NCBI GenBank assembly: GCA_964646815.1
Contig: CAZYFH010000036.1
Coordinates: 1-36,936 of the forward strand
Direction of reading: 5' to 3'
Origin: CAZYFH01 sp964646815
GTDB taxonomy: Bacteria > Acidobacteriota > Vicinamibacteria > Vicinamibacterales > UBA8438
Length of the DNA: 36,936 nt
The notes under the pieces are model-generated. The model ran no database searches. It was not told the DNA's origin and saw only the letters and a list, made by a program, of their open reading frames with translations. Within the stretch, counting starts at the first letter, position 1, and the number at the start of each line of letters is the position of its first letter. The position numbers and the translations under genes are program-made. This document shows positions 15,048-22,375 of this stretch, piece after piece.

Positions 15048-15791
15048 TCAACGCGACGTCAAGGCCGCCACGTAACGCCGGATCCGATTGGCGTTCGCGC
15101 CGACGTCACCACCGCCGACACGCGACAGCGACCGGACGTCGATCAGGCTCGCGTCGTCGGCTGCGGCCACCCGGATCACCACGTCATCCTTGAAGCCGAA
15201 CCAGAACGTGGTGTCGGTCGCCTCGATCCGTCCTGCTGCAGGATCTGTGTCGACCAGCTCCCAGCCCATCTCGTCGACCACCTCCAAGGCCCGCGCGAAG
15301 GCGGCCGCAGGCGGCATGGCCAGCGTCACGGGCCGGAGATCCGGGTAGGCGGCGCGTTGCTGTGAGGCGACCACCTCCCCCTCGTAGACCGTGCGCCCCG
15401 GCGTATTCAACGGCACGACGGCGAGGAACTGCGGAGGGTTCGTGGTGTCGGTGGTGATGTCGTGAATAGGCGCGGCGAAGTTGCCAATCAGCAGACTCGC
15501 AGGAATGCTGACGCCGATGGCGCCGCCGACGACACTAGTGACGGCGATCCGGGTGCCGCGCCGTACGGCAGCGGGCCGTCGCCACGTGATGATGAGCCCG
15601 ATGAAGGACAACAGCGTCGCAACGGCCGCGCTTAGGATCCCGAGCGCGAATGTGAGCAGTCCAATCGTCAGCGGCGCGAGGCCAAGTCGATACCCGCCGA
15701 GACCCCCGAGCACCGCTGCGCCGGACAGCAATAGCAGGCCACGCCCGACCCGGACGGCGCGTGAGATCGTCGGCGGAGCGTCAGTCGTCAT
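15048..15791 (-). CDS. DUF1499 membrane protein
   Basis: 247 residues. Three hydrophobic segments occupy about residues 16-36, 38-68 and 82-105, then a DUF1499 domain runs to the end. Family marks are AAPIHDITTDTTNPPQF, a central GWELVDTDPAAGRIEATDTT and the strongly conserved FWFGFKDDVVIRV with VDVRSLSRVGGGDVG-type ending (here IDVRSLSRVGGGDVGANANR). The soluble domain would face the periplasm. No function is established for DUF1499. A decayed acetyltransferase ends seven bases upstream of its start. Confidence 0.85.
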   Translation of the reverse strand: MTTDAPPTISRAVRVGRGLLLLSGAAVLGGLGGYRLGLAPLTIGLLTFALGILSAAVATLLSFIGLIITWRRPAAVRRGTRIAVTSVVGGAIGVSIPASLLIGNFAAPIHDITTDTTNPPQFLAVVPLNTPGRTVYEGEVVASQQRAAYPDLRPVTLAMPPAAAFARALEVVDEMGWELVDTDPAAGRIEATDTTFWFGFKDDVVIRVAAADDASLIDVRSLSRVGGGDVGANANRIRRYVAALTSR

Positions 15792-15797
15792 GAGTCA

Positions 15798-16195
15798 CTA
15801 CTCAGGGTCGGGGCGGAGGAACCCCTAGGACTCCAGCGTATCCGATATTCGGGAATGACCGACGACCTCGTAACCGAAACGTTAGTAGAGCGGCACGTTG
15901 CCCGAGTCTTCCGTTGCCAGTATCAGGTCCTCGGACCATGGGTCGCGGTGGGCCGTATCGCGCAACGCGTCGAGTAGGTGGTGCCCGACGCCTCGACCTT
16001 ACCACTGCCGGCGAACACCGATCATCGACAGCGTCGGCGCCAGCGATTCGGCTCTCACCCAATCATCCTCACTGTCTAGTGCCCTGTATCGGGTGAATCG
16101 GTTGTGGTCACTAGCGCGCGGCTTCTGACTGACGAGGGGCAGACACACCGTAGGTGACCGAAGAGCAACGTCGTCAGGCGAGATGCCCGCCCATT
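15798..16195 (-). pseudogene. GNAT acetyltransferase remnant
   Basis: One minus-strand frame of about 130 codons is protein-like but broken by stops. Segments in order are GISPDDVALRSPTVCLPLVS, RYRALDSEDDWVRAES, SLAPTLSMIGVRRQW, stop, GRGVGHHLLDALRDTA, LILATEDSGNVPLY, stop, RFGYEVVGHSRISDTLES, stop, GFLRPDPE. The acetyl-CoA loop normally QGRGVGxxLL and the NVPLYERFGYEVVG and ESWGFxRP phrases of the family show each stop to be one base from the expected codon (CAA, GAA and TGG). So three point nonsense mutations inactivated a gene otherwise still aligned end to end. The 50 bases up to 16245 hold nothing notable. Confidence 0.75.
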
Positions 16196-16245
16196 GAGTG
16201 CTATTGATTCATCCTAGACAGAGCACTTAGTGGCGGCGCGCCGTG

Positions 16246-16722
16246 CTACTGGGGGGCGTTCATCTCGAGGTATTCCTCTGCGAAGACATCGACGATCTGC
16301 AGCACGATCTGCTCAACCTGTGCCAGGTTCGCTCCCCCGACGGTGCCCAGCCCCGCTCGGTCCCAGGTGTCGGCTAGGGAGCGTAGTCGGTTGCCCTCGA
16401 TTGTCACCATTTGCTGAACCGACACCCGCACGCAGTAGGCGTAGAGACCGGTCGATCCCTGGTGCGTGGTGACATTGACGTACAATTCCGCGCCGCGCCG
16501 GGACCGGACGACCGGCACCCCCCGCTCGGCCAAGCGCTCCGCGACGGCGGCCTCGAGCTGGCTCTGTGTGAGGCCCTGCGCCTCGGCGTCGGCCGAGAGT
16601 TCCTCGACGCGGATAGCGATCTCCCGGATGTCGGTCAGGTTCTCGCGTTCGACGTCGTCCTGTGCCAGCGCTGGGGTGACAGTGACCGACGCACAGACGA
16701 GGATCTGTACCAGGGCTCTCAT
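16246..16722 (-). CDS. Secreted conserved hypothetical protein
   Basis: 158 residues with a signal peptide ending ...VTPALAQ. The mature part begins with a helical segment (IREIAIRVEELSADAEAQGL) and TQSQLEAAVAERLAERGVPV, followed by a beta-rich part with AELYVNVTTHQGSTGLYAYC, VQQMVTIEG, and a C-terminal helix VEQIVLQIVDVFAEEYLEMN. This layout resembles small periplasmic proteins that bind other envelope components, but I cannot name a family. It is the last gene of a four-gene set beginning with the exported methyltransferase, 72 bases behind the NTF2-like gene. Confidence 0.75.
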   Translation of the reverse strand: MRALVQILVCASVTVTPALAQDDVERENLTDIREIAIRVEELSADAEAQGLTQSQLEAAVAERLAERGVPVVRSRRGAELYVNVTTHQGSTGLYAYCVRVSVQQMVTIEGNRLRSLADTWDRAGLGTVGGANLAQVEQIVLQIVDVFAEEYLEMNAPQ

Positions 16723-16794
16723 GTGGGCTCTCCGTCCGGCTGGTCTGTTGTACCGAGCGTGCTGTCGGCGCCGGTGAGCACCGGGCGGGGTGCG

Positions 16795-17256
16795 TCAGTC
16801 CGGCATTCGCGACGCTTGGAACTCGGTCAGCTGCCAGCGGCCGTCCCGCTTCACGTAGACGTCGATCGTCCGGATGCGGAGGTCGATGGGCTCTTCGCGA
16901 CTGCTGACAGTGATTGTCTGACGGATCTCGCCCGCGACGATGCCGATGTCGCCGTACACTCGTGCCTCCATGCCGCTGGGATGCATCTCGAGCCAGCGAA
17001 TTCTGCCGGTGCGCACGGTATCGAGCAGCGTCGCCTTCGTGTCGACCGCGCCCGTGGTGTGGCAGTACCGCAGCTCTTCGGCCAGCATCGGTTCGAGTGC
17101 CGCCGTGTCTTGCGCCATCGCTGCGGCGAATCGCTGTTGCTGCCGGTCGAGCACCGCCTGCTCGGCGGTGGACGATTGTGCCAGCGGCGCGGCTGTCGTG
17201 AAGGCGACCAGGACGCCGAGCAGTCCAATGAACGTCTCTCGCTTTACCAATCCCAT
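16795..17256 (-). CDS. Secreted NTF2-like protein (DUF4440 type)
   Basis: 153 residues with a signal peptide (FIGLLGVLVAFTTAAPLAQ). The mature part is a single NTF2-like cone fold as in DUF4440: an opening helix AVLDRQQQRFAAAMAQDTAA, then LAEELRYCHTTGAVDTKATL, the strand pair GDIGIVAGEIRQTITV and the closing DVYVKRDGRWQLTEFQASR. Members bind small hydrophobic ligands or act as isomerase-like enzymes; nothing more can be said for this one. Its start overlaps the end of the lipoprotein gene by 13 bases, so the two are translated together. Confidence 0.85.
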   Translation of the reverse strand: MGLVKRETFIGLLGVLVAFTTAAPLAQSSTAEQAVLDRQQQRFAAAMAQDTAALEPMLAEELRYCHTTGAVDTKATLLDTVRTGRIRWLEMHPSGMEARVYGDIGIVAGEIRQTITVSSREEPIDLRIRTIDVYVKRDGRWQLTEFQASRMPD

Positions 17257-17672
17257 TGCTGTGTCTCCTCAAGCCACAGGGCCCAACAATCCTGGCTGAT
17301 GCCGGTGTCGAGGATCCATGCCGGCAGGCGGGATGTCGTGTCCGTATGCGTAATGAGGCGGTCGTCCGCATACCAGGAGGACCGGACAAGCCCGCGATAG
17401 GATGAGGCCGGCCCGTCGTACGGCTCGATGGCGGTGGACTCGATCTGTACCCGCCAGCTGACGTCGAACCCGCCTGCGTCCTCTCGTACGAAGGTCAGCT
17501 CGAGGTCCCGGCGTTCAAACTCGCGAACGAACTCAATCGTGGCGATCTGTTGGGCAAATGAGTCCGCCAGCCCATCGTCGCTGAACGTGCTACCGCCGAC
17601 GCATCCGGACAACGCCGCCGCGCCAAGCAGCCCGATGGCGCGCGCCCGGCCCCAGTCCACGACTGACGTCAT
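17244..17672 (-). CDS. Small lipoprotein of unknown function
   Basis: 142 residues from the ATG at 17672, chosen because a lipoprotein signal follows it directly (AIGLLGAAALSG-Cys, lipobox LSGC). The mature protein has alternating strands (FERRDLELTFVRED, FDVSWRVQIESTAIEPYDG, YRGLVRSSWYADDRLI) and a Trp-rich end (CWALWLEETQQWDW). No family is recognised. It lies 34 bases after the methyltransferase and overlaps the next gene, so it is part of that operon. Confidence 0.7.
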   Translation of the reverse strand: MTSVVDWGRARAIGLLGAAALSGCVGGSTFSDDGLADSFAQQIATIEFVREFERRDLELTFVREDAGGFDVSWRVQIESTAIEPYDGPASSYRGLVRSSWYADDRLITHTDTTSRLPAWILDTGISQDCWALWLEETQQWDW

Positions 17673-17706
17673 TGCTCGCTGCCCCCCGAGTCTTGCGCGC
17701 AGACGC

Positions 17707-18516
17707 TCACGGATCCGCCCAGGTGGCGCGCCACGGGACCGTGCCGATTGGACCCTCTGCCACACCCTCGATCGCGGAGATCGTGACGCGGCCCCGAAAC
17801 CGCGTCCCACCCCCGAGGAAGCTCAACGCATCGCCACGTACCCGACCGTCTTTGATCTCGTGGCGTTCGCCATCCAGCTCGACCGTCCCGGACACGGTCT
17901 GGAAGCGCTGGGTCAGCACCAGATCGCCGCTTGGCGAGCGCCAGGTCCCGCCGACGCGGGCCGGCACGATCCACAAGTGCGAGGTGCACCAGGTCGGGCA
18001 CGGATCGAGGACGACCGTCTCGTCCGGCGTCCACGCACCAAGGTCCCAGGTGTTGGACACCAGCCGCGTGCCAGGGTCCAAATGTAACAACTTTGGCCGC
18101 AACTCGAGATTGATATCCGGAAGAAGGAACATGGTGATTACCGTAGCGGGCGAGAGGTCGACCTCGAAGAGATCGCCCGACACGAATGCGGCCCGGTCGG
18201 TCACCCCGGCCGTTGTTGCGCGCTGCCGTGACAGCGCAACAAGCCCATCGTCGTACTCGACCCCGATGGCGATCGCCCCACGCGCGACCGCCGCGATGAC
18301 CATGCGACCGTCGCCCGATCCGAGATCCATCACGACATCGCGCGCTGTCACGCCCGCCATGTCGAGCATCGTCTCGATCAGCGCTGGCGGCGTCGGCACC
18401 CACTCGACATCTTTGCCGTCCTGACCGATCTCGGGCTCATTCTGCCCGAGTGCCGGCTGCACGGCGACCAGATTGACGATAAGCAGCGCCGGTCCGACAA
18501 AGGCGACTCGGGACAC
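17707..18516 (-). CDS. Exported class I SAM-dependent methyltransferase-like protein
   Basis: 269 residues. The N-terminus is a signal peptide (ALLIVNLVAVQPALGQ), followed by VEWVPTPPALIETMLDMAGV and the SAM motif I VVMDLGSGDGRMVIAA (61-76), motif II IGVEYDD and motif IV-like FEVDLSPATVITMFLLPDIN. Residues about 175-269 form a beta-rich add-on (GTWRSPSGDLVLTQRFQTVS...). The order PT(P)xxVxxMLxLAxVxxxDxVxDLGSGDGR is that of a family commonly predicted as protein-lysine methyltransferases of the DOT1-like kind. SAM is not known in the periplasm, so the signal peptide is unexpected; the sequence could be a membrane anchor facing inwards. It heads a four-gene set. Confidence 0.8.
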   Translation of the reverse strand: MSRVAFVGPALLIVNLVAVQPALGQNEPEIGQDGKDVEWVPTPPALIETMLDMAGVTARDVVMDLGSGDGRMVIAAVARGAIAIGVEYDDGLVALSRQRATTAGVTDRAAFVSGDLFEVDLSPATVITMFLLPDINLELRPKLLHLDPGTRLVSNTWDLGAWTPDETVVLDPCPTWCTSHLWIVPARVGGTWRSPSGDLVLTQRFQTVSGTVELDGERHEIKDGRVRGDALSFLGGGTRFRGRVTISAIEGVAEGPIGTVPWRATWADP

Positions 18517-18593
18517 TGGTGTTTTAGGTCAGGGCTAGGTGCGGCTGGCGCTCATCTCGACACCGTCGGGTGCGTGACCGATCCAATTGGGTG

Positions 18594-18599
18594 ATTATA
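18594..18599 (-). promoter_or_regulatory. Candidate -10 box of the methyltransferase operon
   Basis: A perfect TATAAT on the minus strand, 77 bases before the ATG at 18516, context CACATATAATCACCC. No clear -35 box. Confidence 0.3.
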
Positions 18600-18630
18600 T
18601 GTGGTCACCCGGCCGTGCGACGGACGTCGT

Positions 18631-19557
18631 TCAGGAAGGCTCGGCGCCCGTCACGGCGTCTTGCGGGACCTGCGGTCGAAGCACGCGGTTCCACCACATT
18701 AACGCTCCCGTGACGAAGAGCGCCGCGGGCAGCAGCCCGACGATCGCCCACAGCAGTTTCAGGGACCAGCCGCCGAACCGGCCGAAGTGCACCCGCGCCA
18801 CCCAGGCCAGCACGTTGTCGACCGTTCGAGGCTCGAAGCTCTCCTCGTCGTACGGCTCGATCGCGTCGGCGAGCGCCGCGAACGGCTCCGGGAAGGTTAA
18901 GTAGATCCCGGTCACGCCCCACATGAAGATGAAGAGCCCCGACCAGAACCCGATCGCGCCATGAAGGCTCCAGTTGAGCCGTCGCCAGTTTGCCCTGATG
19001 TCGATCGTCAGGCTCCGACGCCAGCCCCGAATCCCAGGCCACCAGATCACCGCCCCGGTCAGGCTCAACAGCGTCAAAAGGACGGCGCCCACGCCGTTCA
19101 CGCGTCGCCCGGTATCCGCGTAGAGCAGGTTGTCGTGCAGGTCGAGAAGCCATGTCGTGAGTCGGTAGGGGACCGGCAATCGATAACCGAGGTCGGCACC
19201 CGTGTACGGGTCGAACAGCATCTGCCGACGTTGGCCGTCCCGGTCGAGGGTGACGGTGGCGGCCCGGGCTGGGTCCTCGCGTTCGATGACCCGCGACACG
19301 GTGTGGTCAGGATACTCGCGCAATGCGAAGGCCGTCAGCGCCTCGACGCCTAACCGCTCGCCGGACACCGTCACGAAGCGGGGCTGGGGCTCGAAGGCCT
19401 GGCGGAGTTCACTGCGATAGACGAGAACGCTCCCGCTGACGCAGATGGCGACGACGTAGAGTCCGACCCCGATCCCTGACCAGACGTGTATCTGAAAGAG
19501 TGCCTTCCGCAGCCACAGCGATTGGGGATGGCGAATCCAGCGTGTCCAGACAGTCAT
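18631..19557 (-). CDS. PepSY-TM membrane protein (siderophore/ferric reductase-like)
   Basis: 308 residues from the ATG at 19557; a GTG at 19572 would add five residues, and neither has a clear ribosome binding site. Four membrane helices are visible: VGLYVVAICVSGSVLVY (about 30-50), GVGAVLLTLLSLTGAVIWWP (150-172), FWSGLFIFMWGVTGIYLTF (203-223) and LLWAIVGLLPAALFVTGALM (270-290). A PepSY-like periplasmic loop lies between the first two. Histidines at the membrane edges (FQIHVWSG, LDLHDNLL, WSLHGAIGF, RVHFGRFGG) match the haem-ligand pattern of the FoxB/PepSY-TM reductase family. It is the last gene of a five-gene operon of secreted proteins and would be its electron-transfer component; that link is inference. 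Confidence 0.85.
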   Translation of the reverse strand: MTVWTRWIRHPQSLWLRKALFQIHVWSGIGVGLYVVAICVSGSVLVYRSELRQAFEPQPRFVTVSGERLGVEALTAFALREYPDHTVSRVIEREDPARAATVTLDRDGQRRQMLFDPYTGADLGYRLPVPYRLTTWLLDLHDNLLYADTGRRVNGVGAVLLTLLSLTGAVIWWPGIRGWRRSLTIDIRANWRRLNWSLHGAIGFWSGLFIFMWGVTGIYLTFPEPFAALADAIEPYDEESFEPRTVDNVLAWVARVHFGRFGGWSLKLLWAIVGLLPAALFVTGALMWWNRVLRPQVPQDAVTGAEPS

Positions 19558-19615
19558 CTGTAAGGAGCTCACTGAGGCTTGACTGCGCGCGGATTCGAAG
19601 AGAGGAGCGGCGTCC

Positions 19616-19645
19616 CCGCGTCCCGGCGGAACCGCCGGGACGTGG
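19616..19645. terminator. Strong intercistronic hairpin
   Basis: A 14-pair stem, CCGCGTCCCGGCGG-AA-CCGCCGGGACGTGG with one G-T pair, lies between the DUF6152 stop and the PepSY gene start. There is no T-run after it on the minus strand, so it may be an attenuating or RNA-stabilising stem rather than a full terminator. Confidence 0.5.
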
Positions 19646-19678
19646 AGCGCCGATGACCCGGATGTCGTGACGCCGCGG

Positions 19679-20143
19679 CTAGCGCGGCGACTCGGTTGGA
19701 TCGCGACCGTCGCGCGGCGCGCCGGTGCCGGACGAGCCCATGAAGAACTTGCGGCCGTCCTCGAACGTCACGTCCCGTCCATTCGCTCGAGCCGTGCGAT
19801 CCTTGCTTTGGTAGCCATCGACCACGATCATCATGCCTGGCGTGATCGAGTCTCGCTGCAAGCCGCGGCGCAGCAGTGTGTTCGGCGTGCCGCCCTCGAC
19901 CATCCACACTTCCTTGGTGCCGTCGTCGTTGGTCACCTCCACGTGGATCCAGGTGTGCGGGTTGACCCACTCGACCTTGACCACCGGCCCGCGCAGGAGG
20001 ACCGGCCGATTCGGGTCGAACTCGGCGCCGAACGCATGGTGCGCGATGACCGGTACCGTGGCGGTCATCACGATCAGCGCGACGCCAGTCAGGACGAACG
20101 CCCCGGCACCGCGTGTAATGTGACGTTGTAGCTGCTTGCGCAT
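19679..20143 (-). CDS. DUF6152 family secreted protein
   Basis: 154 residues from the ATG at 20143, preceded by GAGGT; a GTG three codons earlier is less likely. A signal segment (GAFVLTGVALIVMTATVPVI) is followed by AHHAFGAEFDPNRPVLLRGP and VVKVEWVNPHTWIHVEV, the DUF6152 signature, then GGTPNTLLRRGL and GMMIVVDGYQSKD. The fold is probably a small OB-like barrel; the His-His at the mature N-terminus is invariant in the family and may bind metal. Members are common next to the paralogous proteins encoded just upstream. The stop of that gene is 24 bases away, so it belongs to the same operon. Confidence 0.85.
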   Translation of the reverse strand: MRKQLQRHITRGAGAFVLTGVALIVMTATVPVIAHHAFGAEFDPNRPVLLRGPVVKVEWVNPHTWIHVEVTNDDGTKEVWMVEGGTPNTLLRRGLQRDSITPGMMIVVDGYQSKDRTARANGRDVTFEDGRKFFMGSSGTGAPRDGRDPTESPR

Positions 20144-20167
20144 GGGATGCACCTCGTGTTGTCTGAT

Positions 20168-21226
20168 CTATTTGCTGCCGTCAACCTTGCCGTCGCGCAC
20201 GTCCTGCTCGAGAATCCGCGCACCACCGAGAATACCCTGAAATGAGTAGTTCGCCTCGTGGCACGCGTACTCGTAGACGCGTGTGTTGCTGGCCGGCCAG
20301 ACGTATTCGCCGCTCCACGGCGCGGTCCACACCGTCGGGTCCTCGACGGTGAACTGATAGCGAAGCGTGTGGGTGTCGATGCGGCTGAAGCGCTCGACGA
20401 CGTGAAGATTGCGCGTGGCGAAGCGCAGCGCGGGCGTGTCGTTGAAGTTCGTGGTGTCGATGACAAGCGTGTCGCCGTCCCAGTGGCCGACCGAATCACC
20501 GAGCCACCCGCGAATCTCGGGCGGTGCGTGTTCGGCGTTCATCCGGACGATGCGCGCGTCGTGGACCATCTCCGCCAAGATCATCACATGGTCGTCGGTC
20601 TGCACGATCCGCTTCAGGTTGTTGTAGAGGACTGGCAGCATCGGTGGCCCCGACACGGAGCCGAAACCGAGGAGACAGCGTTCCGCGAGTGGCCGGATCT
20701 CGGGATCATCGTACGGCCCCGCCGCTTCGAGCCCGTTCTCGATCAGCCACCACGCGGTGCCGGTGTTTTCTCGCCGGCTGGCTTCGCGCGCATCCGCACG
20801 CGCCTGCCCCTCCAGAGTGAACGGTGGCTGGCGTCCGTCCTTCGGGTCGATGATGATCGACGTCCGCCAGTGGCCATCGATCTGGAACGCGCCTGCGCCC
20901 CGGTCGATGTAGAACCTGTTGTAGCCGCCAACCCTCCCACCAACGGCTGGCGCCTTACGATTCGGGTCGCTCGGCGCGTTCCGTGTGGCGTTGCGCTCGA
21001 ACTCCTCCTTCGCGATCTCCGCGGCGTTCTCCTCGGTCAGTACGAGCGTGTCGCCAAGCTCTTCCGGGCGCTGTAACGGCGTCAGCGTGGCGGTGTCGTA
21101 AGTGCCCGACAGGTCTGGACGACCGCTCGGAGTCCGCGGTATCTCCTGCGCATCGAGTGCGATCGACGCGAGCGTCAACGCGAAGAGCGCACACCCGCCA
21201 CCCGCTGCCGTCAGTCGATTGCGCAT
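20168..21226 (-). CDS. Secreted conserved protein, paralog 1 of 3
   Basis: 352 residues with a signal peptide (ALFALTLASIALDAQ). The mature start IPRTPSGRPDLSGTYDTATL is the mark of a large uncharacterised family abundant in Acidobacteriota. Other conserved parts are RCLLGFGSVSGPPMLP, VLYNNLKRIVQTDDHVMIL, EMVHDARIVRMN and the key DSVGHWDGDTLVIDTTNFND. Two cysteines near the C-terminus (one in VYEYACHEANYSF) are kept in the neighbour. It is about 70% identical to the next gene upstream by eye over the last 200 residues, a tandem duplicate. Function unknown; ligand-binding beta-rich protein is likely. Confidence 0.8.
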   Translation of the reverse strand: MRNRLTAAGGGCALFALTLASIALDAQEIPRTPSGRPDLSGTYDTATLTPLQRPEELGDTLVLTEENAAEIAKEEFERNATRNAPSDPNRKAPAVGGRVGGYNRFYIDRGAGAFQIDGHWRTSIIIDPKDGRQPPFTLEGQARADAREASRRENTGTAWWLIENGLEAAGPYDDPEIRPLAERCLLGFGSVSGPPMLPVLYNNLKRIVQTDDHVMILAEMVHDARIVRMNAEHAPPEIRGWLGDSVGHWDGDTLVIDTTNFNDTPALRFATRNLHVVERFSRIDTHTLRYQFTVEDPTVWTAPWSGEYVWPASNTRVYEYACHEANYSFQGILGGARILEQDVRDGKVDGSK

Positions 21227-21267
21227 GTTAGCCGTCCATCGGACGCTCGCGTAGAAGCCCGCGACGC

Positions 21268-22362
21268 TTATCGTCCTTCGCGCACGTCCTGCTCAAGTAT
21301 CCGCGCGCCACCGAGTATGCCGTGGAACGAGTAGTTCGCCTCGTGACACGCGTATTCGTAGACGCGCTGGTCGCTGGCCGGCCAGACGTACTCACCGCTC
21401 CACGGTGCGGTCCACACCGTCGGGTCCTCTACCGTGAAGTGATACCGGAGTGTGTCGGCGTTCACGCGCGTGAAGCGCTCCACGACGTGCAGGTTCCGCG
21501 ACGCCTGCCCAAGCGCCGGCGTGTCGTTGAAGTTTGTCGTGTCGACGATGAGCGTGTCACCCTCCCAGTGGCCGACCGAATCCCCAAGCCAGAACCGCAT
21601 CTCGGGTGGCGCGTGGTCCTCGTTCATCCGCACGATGCGCGCGTCGTGGACCATTTCGGCGAGGATCATGACCTTGTCGTCGGTCTGCACGATCCGCTTC
21701 AGGTTGTTGTAGAGGGCCGGCACCATCGGCGGCCCAGAGACCGGGCCGAAGCCGAGGAGGCAGCGCTCCGGGAGCGGGCGAATCTCGGGGTCGTCATAGG
21801 GTCCCGGCGCATCGATCCCGTTCTCGACCAGCCACCAAGCGGTGCCGGTGTTCGGGCGGGAGAACGCTGCACGCCCGGCACGCGCTTCCTGCGCTTCGGT
21901 CGTCAGGGCCGGCTGCCGGCCGTTCGGCGGATCCGTGATGATCGACGTTCGCCACTTGCCGTCAATCTGGAATGCGCCGTTGCCGGCGTCGAACCAGAAC
22001 GAGTTGTAGCCGCCGACCGCGCCGGCGGCGCTGGTCGAGCCGTCGCCACCCACTGGCGGCGCCTCCGTCGGTGGGCCGGTCTCTTCGTTTCGTTCGAGCG
22101 GGATGTTGAAAAAGGCCTGACCGACCGCGGCCTGTCCCCCTTGCCCGATGCCGGCCGCTTCCTCCTCGGTCAGCTCCAGCCGGTCGCCGAACTCCTCCGG
22201 GCGCTGCAACGGGGTCAACGTGGCCGTGTCGTAGGTCCCGGAAAGATCCGGTCGGCCGTTCGCGGTCCGCGGGATGTCCTGGGCGGTGGCTACCGATGCC
22301 AGCGCCAACGCGATGACCGCAACGGCTCCAATACCAAGCACACGTGTCTGTCGACTGATCAT
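21268..22362 (-). CDS. Secreted conserved protein, paralog 2 of 3
   Basis: 364 residues, GAGGGA six bases before the ATG, signal peptide (VIALALASVATAQ). It starts IPRTANGRPDLSGTYDTATL and shares with paralog 1 GTAWWLVENG, GPYDDPEIRPLPERCLLGFG, DSVGHWEGDTLIVDTTNFND, APWSGEYVWPAS and a VYEYACHEANYSFHG ending. It carries an insertion of about 25 residues with Gly/Pro/Glu-rich sequence (GQGGQAAVGQAFFNIPLERN) near residue 75 that paralog 1 lacks. The 41-base gap and conserved context mark a recent tandem duplication followed by N-terminal divergence. Confidence 0.8.
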   Translation of the reverse strand: MISRQTRVLGIGAVAVIALALASVATAQDIPRTANGRPDLSGTYDTATLTPLQRPEEFGDRLELTEEEAAGIGQGGQAAVGQAFFNIPLERNEETGPPTEAPPVGGDGSTSAAGAVGGYNSFWFDAGNGAFQIDGKWRTSIITDPPNGRQPALTTEAQEARAGRAAFSRPNTGTAWWLVENGIDAPGPYDDPEIRPLPERCLLGFGPVSGPPMVPALYNNLKRIVQTDDKVMILAEMVHDARIVRMNEDHAPPEMRFWLGDSVGHWEGDTLIVDTTNFNDTPALGQASRNLHVVERFTRVNADTLRYHFTVEDPTVWTAPWSGEYVWPASDQRVYEYACHEANYSFHGILGGARILEQDVREGR

Positions 22363-22375
22363 GATGGTCCCTCGG

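Noticed and set aside
16313..17389. 358-codon minus-strand frame across two small genes
   Set aside because: It runs through both the NTF2-like gene and the next gene in another frame; those have signal peptides and family motifs.
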